From NCBI RefSeq assembly GCF_001618425.1, contig NZ_BDCU01000022.1, positions 124,001-188,000 on the forward strand: a stretch of 64,000 nt of DNA, read 5' to 3'. The notes beneath the pieces were generated by a model. The model was not told where the DNA came from. It did not search any database and worked only from the letters and a program-made list of their open reading frames with translations. This DNA is from Nocardia fusca NBRC 14340. GTDB taxonomy: Bacteria > Actinomycetota > Actinomycetes > Mycobacteriales > Mycobacteriaceae. A program made the translations under genes and the position numbers. This document shows positions 58,047-64,000 of the stretch, one piece after another; within the stretch, counting starts at the first letter, position 1; each line of letters opens with the position of its first letter.

Positions 58047-58784
58047 TCAGCGGCGGCGGATTGTGCGCTGCATACCCCGCATCTTGGCGTTGGTCGGCAT
58101 CGGCCCCTTCGGCATCGCCGGACCGCCGCTGCGCGAGCTGAGGGCACTGAGCCGGCCCTCGATCTGATCCATCCGTTTGGTGTCGATATTGCGCGGGAGC
58201 TTGGTCAGGTAACGCTGGAGTTCCTTCAGCGGGACCTGTCCCTCCTCGTTGCCGATCATCACGTCGTAGATCGGGGTGTCGCCGATGAGCCGGGCGGTGC
58301 GCTTCTTCTCCTGGGCCAGCAGCGACCGCAGCCGTTGCGGCGATCCCTCCCCCACCAGGATCACCCCGGGCAGCCCGATCACCCGGTGCACGGCGTCGAG
58401 CTGGGTGGTGGCGGCGATACCGTTGCTGACCCGCCACTTCCCCTGCAGGTTGTCCAGCACCCAGGCGGCGGCGCCGGCCTGGCCCTCGGCTTTTCCGTAG
58501 ACGGATTTCTGCACACGGCGGCCGAAGATGATGAAGGCGAACAGCAGCCCGAGCAGCAGCCCCAAAGGCAGCAGGAACCACTGCACACCGAAGAGGAAGC
58601 CGATCCCGAACAGCACCAGTGTGGTGACGACCACCGCGCCGATCATCAGCGGCAGCAGCAGCTTGTCCTCTTTGCGCTGCATCTGGAACGCCTGCCAGAT
58701 CTGCTGACGACGTTCCTTCGACTGTGCTTTGCGCGCCGCTTTCGCCGCGGCCTTCGCCTCTTTGTCGGGCTTGCCTGCTGCCAT
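58047..58784 (-). CDS. DUF4191 membrane protein
   Basis: A 245-residue protein with a lysine/alanine-rich start (KAAAKAARKAQSKERRQQ), two membrane helices near 44-90 (LMIGAVVVTTLVLFGIGFLF and LLPLGLLLGLLFAFIIFG), and a cytosolic domain with GLPGVILVGEGSPQRLRSLL, LPRNIDTKRMDQIEGRL and a basic tail. This is the whole DUF4191 family and the counterpart of Rv2219, which follows lipA in mycobacteria. Converges with the RDD gene. The upstream extension to 59618 is antisense to the peptidase and is dropped. Confidence 0.9.
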   Translation of the reverse strand: MAAGKPDKEAKAAAKAARKAQSKERRQQIWQAFQMQRKEDKLLLPLMIGAVVVTTLVLFGIGFLFGVQWFLLPLGLLLGLLFAFIIFGRRVQKSVYGKAEGQAGAAAWVLDNLQGKWRVSNGIAATTQLDAVHRVIGLPGVILVGEGSPQRLRSLLAQEKKRTARLIGDTPIYDVMIGNEEGQVPLKELQRYLTKLPRNIDTKRMDQIEGRLSALSSRSGGPAMPKGPMPTNAKMRGMQRTIRRR

Positions 58785-58922
58785 GGCTCCCAGAATAATG
58801 CCCGGCCCGCGACGCTCCGGCCACGGGACGGACTCCGACCACAGGCGGCGGCGCCCGGGCACCGGCACCCGTACCGCCGGATGGTCCGCGCCGGAGGTTG
58901 CGCGGACGAGGAGAATGCAGGG

Positions 58923-60326
58923 ATGTCCACCGAACTGGAGGCCGATCCGGCGGCCGGCGCACCGGTCGACGACGCGACGGCGGAGCGCTTGGCCGCGGCA
59001 CTGCGTTGCGTCACGGTGTCCCGGGAGGAACCCGAACCGGGCCTCGACGGCTCCGGCCCGGCGGCCGATGCGGAATTCCGACGCCTCGCCGAGCACCTGG
59101 AGCGGTCCTTTCCCCGGGTGCACGCCGAACTGGAACTCGAGCGCTTCGGGCACAGCCGGCTCTACACCTGGCGGGGTGTGGATCCCTCGCGGACAGCCGC
59201 CATCCTGCTCGCGCACCAGGACGTGGTGCCCGCGGACGACCCGGCCCCCTGGACCCATCCGCCGTTCGCGGGCGTGGTGGACGAAGAGTTCATCTGGGGC
59301 CGCGGCGCGATCGACGACAAGAGCCGGATGCTGGCCATCCTGGAGGCGGTCGAATCCGCCCTCGCCGACGGGGTGCGCCCCCGGCACACCGTTCATCTGG
59401 CGTTCGGCCACGACGAAGAGGTGTTCGGCGACCGCGGCGCCGTGCGGATGGCCGCCCGGCTCCGGGAGCTGGGCGTCCATGCCGACCTGCTGCTGGACGA
59501 GGGCGGGGTGGTCACCGAGGGGATCGTGGACGAGGTGACCGTTCCGGTGGCCACGATCATGGTCGGGGAGAAGGGCTATGCCACGGTCCGGTTGTCCGTA
59601 TCGGAGAAGGGCGGGCATTCGTCCATGCCGGGCCGGCGGACCGCGGTCGGGCGGCTGGCCCGGGCCGTGAGCCGGATCCAGGACGATCCGATGCCGTTAC
59701 GGGTGACCCCCGTGGTCACCGATATGCTCGCCCGCCTGCGCCCACATCTCCCCGCGACCAAACGCCGGCTGCTCGGGTTCGCGGCGCTCGCGGCGCCGGT
59801 GATCACCCGGATCATGGCCTCGGCACCGCAGACCGAGGCGCTGGTGCGGACCACCACGGCACCGACGGTGATCCGCGGCGGAGTGAAGGCGAATGTGCTG
59901 CCGCAACAGGCCGAGGCGCTGATCAACTTCCGGATCCTGCCCGGCGATACGGTCGACTCGGTACTCGCCCACTGCCGCCGGACCGTCCGCGACCCCCGGG
60001 TGCGGATCGAACTGGTGGGGATGGCGTCGGAACCCTCCCCCGCGACCGGCCCGGGTCCACAGTTCGACCTGATCGCGCGCCTCACCGAAGAGGTGGTGCC
60101 CGGTGCCGCGGTGACCACCGGTCTCGTCCCCGGCGCCACCGACTCCCGCCACTACGACGATCTGGCCGCCACCCGCTGCAATTTCGCCCCGATCCGGCTC
60201 ACGGCCGCGGATCTGGAACGGATACACGGAAACGACGAGCGGCTGTCCCGGGTGAACTACGCTCGCCTCATCGACTTCAACCGGCGCCTGCTCACCGCGC
60301 TCGCCGAGCCGAAACAGGCCGGCTGA
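58923..60326 (+). CDS. M20-family metallopeptidase
   Basis: A 467-residue carboxypeptidase/deacylase. Zinc-site residues are in AAILLAHQDVVPADD (His, Asp), WGRGAIDDKSRML (bridging Asp) and FGHDEEVFGDRG (the Glu-Glu pair), with the last histidine in SRHYDDL near 410. The lid domain contains GGHSSMPGRRTAVG and NVLPQQAEALINFRIL, the dimerisation stretch. It belongs to the carboxypeptidase-S-like branch that removes N-acyl groups or C-terminal residues. No signal peptide. It is divergent from the DUF4191 gene, with 138 bases between. Confidence 0.95.
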   Translation: MSTELEADPAAGAPVDDATAERLAAALRCVTVSREEPEPGLDGSGPAADAEFRRLAEHLERSFPRVHAELELERFGHSRLYTWRGVDPSRTAAILLAHQDVVPADDPAPWTHPPFAGVVDEEFIWGRGAIDDKSRMLAILEAVESALADGVRPRHTVHLAFGHDEEVFGDRGAVRMAARLRELGVHADLLLDEGGVVTEGIVDEVTVPVATIMVGEKGYATVRLSVSEKGGHSSMPGRRTAVGRLARAVSRIQDDPMPLRVTPVVTDMLARLRPHLPATKRRLLGFAALAAPVITRIMASAPQTEALVRTTTAPTVIRGGVKANVLPQQAEALINFRILPGDTVDSVLAHCRRTVRDPRVRIELVGMASEPSPATGPGPQFDLIARLTEEVVPGAAVTTGLVPGATDSRHYDDLAATRCNFAPIRLTAADLERIHGNDERLSRVNYARLIDFNRRLLTALAEPKQAG

Positions 60327-60374
60327 GCGGCGATACCTCCGCCGATCGCACGTACCGACTTCGAGGGAGGCCTT

Positions 60375-61235
60375 GTGACCAGCGACCAGGACATACGAGT
60401 GGAGCGCGGGGAGTTCGAGCACGCCGGGCACCGGCTGAGCCGGCGTTCCTGGGTGCCCGTGACGGCGGCGCGCGGGGTGATCGTCCTCGTTCACGGCGTG
60501 GCCGAGCATTCGGGGCGCTACGAGTACGTCGCACGGACCCTGGCGACCGCCGGGTTCGCGGTGTACGCGTTCGACCATGTGGGGCACGGGGAATCCGCCG
60601 ACGCGGGCGCGCGCGCCAATATCGGGTCGATCGGCAACGCCGCCGACAATGTGGCGGCTCTCCTCGATCTGGCGCGCACGGAACACCCCGGCGTACCGGC
60701 GTTCGTGATCGGCCATTCCATGGGTGCCCTGATCACCCTGTACCTGGCGACCAGGGCGCCACTGGAGGTGGCCGGGGTGGTGGTTTCGGCGCCGCCGTTG
60801 ATCATCGACGCCGGGAATCCGGCGCAGCGGCTGCTGGCCCCGGTACTCACCCGGCTGGCACCGAATCTCGGTGTGCTGAAACTCGATTCGTCCCAGATCA
60901 GCCGCGACCCGGCGGTCGTGGCGGCCTACGACAGCGACGCGCTGGTGTTCCGCGGGAAACTGCCCGCCCGCACGGCGACCGAGATCCTCACGGCCGCCGG
61001 CGCCGTGCTCGACCGCCTGCCGGAGTTACGGGTTCCGACGCTCGCGCTGCACGGAACCGGCGACGCCATCGCCGCCCCGGCGAGTACGGACCGGATCGAA
61101 CAGCGCGCGGGCACCACCGATCTCACCGTCCGCCGCTACGACGGGCTCTACCACGAGATCTTCAACGAACCCGAACGCGACGAGGTACTCGCCGATGTGG
61201 TCGCCTGGCTGGATGCGCGGGTCACCGGAGGGTGA
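60375..61235 (+). CDS. Monoacylglycerol lipase-like hydrolase
   Basis: A 286-residue alpha/beta hydrolase of the monoacylglycerol-lipase group. The pattern is VIVLVHGVAEHSGRYEYVARTLATAGFAVYAFDHVGHGES (core HGVAEHSGRYEYVA and DHVGHGES), the elbow IGHSMGAL with Ser115, Asp in LALHGTGDAIA and His in GLYHEIFNEPE. The close relative in M. tuberculosis is Rv0183, which degrades monoacylglycerols. GTG 60375 follows GGGAGG and lies 48 bases after the peptidase, so the two are probably cotranscribed. Confidence 0.92.
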   Translation: MTSDQDIRVERGEFEHAGHRLSRRSWVPVTAARGVIVLVHGVAEHSGRYEYVARTLATAGFAVYAFDHVGHGESADAGARANIGSIGNAADNVAALLDLARTEHPGVPAFVIGHSMGALITLYLATRAPLEVAGVVVSAPPLIIDAGNPAQRLLAPVLTRLAPNLGVLKLDSSQISRDPAVVAAYDSDALVFRGKLPARTATEILTAAGAVLDRLPELRVPTLALHGTGDAIAAPASTDRIEQRAGTTDLTVRRYDGLYHEIFNEPERDEVLADVVAWLDARVTGG

Positions 61236-61277
61236 GCGCCGGCGTCGCCGCCGCCCGGACCCGCTCGTTCCGTACGT

Positions 61278-62717
61278 CTACTCGTACTCCGCGAGGCAGG
61301 CGTTCTCGCCTTCGAGCACACCCAACCGGAACGCGTCCAGCCGCAGATAGCCCTCGGGGACCACATCGCCGTTGACATCACTGGCGGCCAGTCCGTCGGC
61401 GAGCAGGCCCGAGACCGCCTCGTCCAGATCGCCCGCGGACAGGCGCGGATTGCTGTTCTCCCTGCTCAGCGCGGTGGTTACCACACCCGACAGACAGGCG
61501 GTACGCAGTCCCGCCGTCTCGGCGCCGACCAGGGAGAGCTGTTTGCCGTTCTGGTAGGCGAGGGTGTAGCGGGAGACGAACACCACGAAGGCGTTGTAGT
61601 CGCCGGCGACGATGGCCGACAGCGGTTCGTCCGCACCGCCCGTTTCGCCTGCCCGCTCGGCCAGCGCATCGACATCCGTGCCGATCACATCGGTGACCGG
61701 GCAGTACGCGACCGGCTCGGTGGGGGTGGTATCGGAGCAGCGGGCCGGCACGCCGTCGTAGTCGTATTCGGGTGAACCGGGGGCCGGCAGGATATCGGCG
61801 AGGGCGGCGGCCATATCCGTGAGGGAATCCTCGGTGACCTCCAGCTGCAGGTACTCCTCTCCGGGTTCCTCGAAGGTCACCGGGAGGCCGGACCGGCGCT
61901 CCTCGATCTCCTGCTCGTCGATCTGCGCACACGCCTCGGCGCCGTTCGTATAGCCCGTCTGGACCGCCGTGACCCGCTCGAAGGCGCTGCCGTGCACATT
62001 GTCCGGGTCGTCGGGATCCCGGTCGCGGACCGCGACAGTCGCGCCCAGGACACCATTGAGACCCTCGGTGGTGTTGAGCGTGAAATGCCGGGAATCGCCC
62101 TCGGCCACATGCCGCAGGAAGACGCCGGCCAGGCAATCGGCCTGCTGTTCGGTGACCAGCCCCGGGGAGTCCTCGGTCGCGATCCCGGCGGGTATCTGCA
62201 GGGCGTGCCCGTATTCGTGGGCGAGCACCATCACCACGGCCATTTCGCCGAACTGCTCGACCAGTTCCGGCAGCAGTACACCGCGGTCCCAGCCGATGGT
62301 CTCGTCCGTTCCGCAATAGGCGGCGTTCACCAGTTCGTGGGTGCTGACCGTGCAGAACTCGACCGAGTCGCGTTCGGGGGCGGTGGCGTCCCAGGAGATG
62401 AGTTGCGATACCGGCCGGAACTCGCCCGGGAAGGTGGCCGAATAGTTCTCCGTCCAGAATTCCTCGATATCGGCGACCGCGTTGAGCGCGAGCCGGTCCA
62501 TCTCGCCGCCGTCACCGTTTTCGGCCTGCCGGTCGGTGTCGGGTACGCCCTCCCGGGGACCGCTGGGCCCCGTGCTGGTCGTGGCCCCCGTGATCTGCCA
62601 CGGGTTCTCGGCCTCCCGCTGCGTCGACTTCGCCTGCGAGCACGCCGACAGCGCCGAAACCGTCAATACCGCCGCCGCTACCGCGACGACCAGCCGTGAC
62701 CACCGTGTCCTGGCCAT
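61278..62717 (-). CDS. Exported neutral zinc metallopeptidase, lipoprotein
   Basis: A 479-residue lipoprotein. Signal peptide with lipobox VLTVSALSAC (Cys26). The catalytic site is VVMVLAHEYGHALQIP with H-E-x-x-H near 166-170; the third ligand is expected in EQQADCLAGVFLRH (the E-x-x-A-D pattern of this YpfJ-like group). The C-terminal 200 residues (DVDALAERAGETGGADEPLS, VFVSRYTLAYQNGKQL) are of unknown fold. It should act on the outer side of the membrane. It converges with the lipase gene. ATG 62717 is chosen because the signal begins there. Confidence 0.9.
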   Translation of the reverse strand: MARTRWSRLVVAVAAAVLTVSALSACSQAKSTQREAENPWQITGATTSTGPSGPREGVPDTDRQAENGDGGEMDRLALNAVADIEEFWTENYSATFPGEFRPVSQLISWDATAPERDSVEFCTVSTHELVNAAYCGTDETIGWDRGVLLPELVEQFGEMAVVMVLAHEYGHALQIPAGIATEDSPGLVTEQQADCLAGVFLRHVAEGDSRHFTLNTTEGLNGVLGATVAVRDRDPDDPDNVHGSAFERVTAVQTGYTNGAEACAQIDEQEIEERRSGLPVTFEEPGEEYLQLEVTEDSLTDMAAALADILPAPGSPEYDYDGVPARCSDTTPTEPVAYCPVTDVIGTDVDALAERAGETGGADEPLSAIVAGDYNAFVVFVSRYTLAYQNGKQLSLVGAETAGLRTACLSGVVTTALSRENSNPRLSAGDLDEAVSGLLADGLAASDVNGDVVPEGYLRLDAFRLGVLEGENACLAEYE

Positions 62718-62934
62718 TTCCGCCTCCCCGTTCCCGACCGGACCCGCGGGCCCGGCGCCGCCCGATCGCGATACCGCCGCGACCGCGCCGAGGAATATCG
62801 AATCACAAGGCGGGCAACGGCGTACAGCGCAGAAGGCGGGCGGATCGTTCACTCTGCGGTACAGGAGTCGGCGGGACGGCCGTCGGCACTCGGTCCTGTC
62901 CTACGCTGAACTCCATCCGTCCCGAGGAGGTCTG

Positions 62935-63276
62935 GTGTACATCGAGGAATTCCGCTCGCCCGGCCCGTTGACGGCCGCGGCCGCCGAGGAACTGGCCTTC
63001 TGCCTACCGGGCGGTACCTCGCAGGTCACCGTCGCCGCCAACGACCGCTCGGTGAACCTGCCGGTACTCCCTTGGTGCTGGTCCGAGCTCGGGATCGGAA
63101 AGGACACCCGGGTGACGATCACCGCGCAGGGCGGTTACCGCCCGGCCGATCTCGAGGACCGCCGAGCGCTGGAGGAACTCGTCACCCGGTTCCGGGCCCT
63201 GACCGCTCCGGACGCCGGTCAGACGCCGAAGACCCGCTCCACCACAGCCCTGGCCCGGCGGGTGATCCGCAGGTAG
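62935..63276 (+). CDS. HPr-like small protein
   Basis: A 113-residue protein whose first 90 residues have the shape of an HPr domain: [58 protein letters not shown]. The active-site histidine of HPr is missing (L-T-A-A follows P-G-P), so it is not a PTS phosphocarrier. GTG start behind a perfect GAGGAGG. The last 19 codons ([18 protein letters not shown]) overlap the end of glnE on the other strand by 58 bases, which is unusual. Confidence 0.6.
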   Translation: MYIEEFRSPGPLTAAAAEELAFCLPGGTSQVTVAANDRSVNLPVLPWCWSELGIGKDTRVTITAQGGYRPADLEDRRALEELVTRFRALTAPDAGQTPKTRSTTALARRVIRR

Positions 63277-64000
63277 TTGTCGAGGAACTCACCGCCGTCG
63301 TGGGTGGGCCAGCCCGCCACCCGGGCCACCGCAGACAGGGTGGTGCCCGGACCGGGCAACTGGTCGGAGGGTTTACCGCGCACCAGGACCAGCGCGTTGC
63401 GGGCCGCGGTCGCGGTGAGCCAGGACTGACGCAGCAGGTCGGTGTCCATCGGGCTCAGCAGCTCCGCCTGTTCGATCACATCGAGCGATTCCAGCGTCGA
63501 GGTGTTGTGCAGTGCCGGGATCTCGTGCGCGTGCCGCAATTGCAGCAGCTGTACGGTCCATTCGATATCGGCGAGGCCACCGCGACCCAGTTTGGTGTGG
63601 GTGGCCGGGTCGGCGCCGCGGGGCAGCCGTTCGGAATCGACTCGGGCCTTGATGCGGCGGATCTCGCGGACCGCGTCGGCGGAGACACCGCCCGCCGGGT
63701 AGCGCACCCCATCGATCGTGTGCAGGAAACGCAGGCCCAGCTGCTGATCACCGGCGACCTGGTGGGCGCGCAGCAGCGCCTGGACCTCCCACGGCTGCGC
63801 CCACTGGCGGTAGTAGGCGTCGTAGGCGGCCAGGGTGCGCACGAGCGCGCCACTGCGCCCCTCCGGCCGCAGGCCCGCATCGACCTGCAGCGGCGGATCG
63901 GTGCTGGGGGCGCCGAGCAGTTTCTGCACCTGCTCGGCGATACTGTTGGCCCATTTCACGGCGACGTGCTCGTCCTCGCCGGGCCGCGGATCGCAGACGA
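63219..64000 (-). CDS. glnE: Glutamine-synthetase adenylyltransferase, 3' part
   Basis: The C-terminal 259 residues of GlnE, which attaches AMP to, or removes it from, the GlnA tyrosine according to nitrogen state. The frame is open at the window edge (…[16 protein letters not shown]). Marks are [25 protein letters not shown] (core [14 protein letters not shown]), the nucleotidyltransferase acid pair upstream not being in view, [19 protein letters not shown], and the helical end [25 protein letters not shown]. The start codon lies outside the window. It overlaps the HPr-like gene tail to tail. Confidence 0.95.
   Translation of the reverse strand, partial: VCDPRPGEDEHVAVKWANSIAEQVQKLLGAPSTDPPLQVDAGLRPEGRSGALVRTLAAYDAYYRQWAQPWEVQALLRAHQVAGDQQLGLRFLHTIDGVRYPAGGVSADAVREIRRIKARVDSERLPRGADPATHTKLGRGGLADIEWTVQLLQLRHAHEIPALHNTSTLESLDVIEQAELLSPMDTDLLRQSWLTATAARNALVLVRGKPSDQLPGPGTTLSAVARVAGWPTHDGGEFLDNYLRITRRARAVVERVFGV

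Overview
The window is GC-rich actinobacterial DNA and most likely comes from Nocardia or a close relative in the Mycobacteriales. Four things point there. glnA, an RDD protein and a DUF4191 protein sit together near glnE, as in mycobacteria. A DUF4178-DUF4247-DUF350-spermidine-synthase-like block matches the mycobacterial Rv2597-Rv2601 arrangement as I recall it. Several proteins look like type VII secretion (ESX) substrates. Short overlapping gene junctions (ATGA, GTGA) are common. I see no rRNA, tRNA, CRISPR array, intact insertion sequence or replication origin.

Layout, 0-3.6 kb: an accessory scrapyard. It holds an NTF2-like protein, decayed fragments of a short-chain dehydrogenase and of a phytase-like esterase, and the tail of a polymorphic toxin whose SCO4402-type putative immunity gene is intact. 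3.6-20 kb: small-molecule redox metabolism, broken up by TetR regulators. Several of these face a target gene across a clear palindromic operator. Units are a monoamine-oxidase operon that ends in an alkyltransferase-like DNA-repair protein, a medium-chain reductase, an LLM-class flavin oxidoreductase, an aldo/keto reductase, and a catabolic cluster (homogentisate-dioxygenase-like enzyme, hydrolase, CoA-transferase, VOC protein). A DUF6973 gene with a frameshifted start and a small coiled-coil partner lies at 13.9-14.9 kb.

20-28 kb: a probable small biosynthetic cluster. It has a MetE-like barrel protein, a flavin-dependent halogenase, a chorismate-lyase-like protein, an unusual cytochrome P450, a cation/proton antiporter and, divergently, a flavin hydroxylase of the acyl-CoA-dehydrogenase fold. 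The parts suggest chorismate being turned into a hydroxybenzoate that is then halogenated or hydroxylated.

28-36.6 kb: the most unusual block. Four tightly coupled genes encode a coiled-coil protein, a Cas4/RecB-type nuclease with an iron-sulfur cysteine signature, a protein with a beta-rich tail, and an SF1 helicase. Together the last three look like the eukaryotic Dna2 enzyme split into separate polypeptides. They are followed on the same strand by a subtilisin-like protease, a small protein resembling part of that protease's N-domain, and a membrane Ser/Thr kinase. I propose this as a candidate DNA-processing or defence system.

36.7-48.9 kb: an FAD monooxygenase, the Rv2597-Rv2601-like operon, a four-gene ESX-type locus that includes a 769-residue protein with 14 NTP(A/V) repeats, a methyltransferase/TetR pair, and a GntR-ABC transporter operon behind a perfect palindrome. 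48.9-55.6 kb: two Tat-exported enzymes, small membrane proteins, a CHAP-domain ESX-type protein, and an apparent toxin/immunity pair. 55.8-64 kb: the conserved core (glnA, RDD, DUF4191, an M20 peptidase, a monoacylglycerol-lipase-like hydrolase, a zinc metallopeptidase lipoprotein and the 3' part of glnE).
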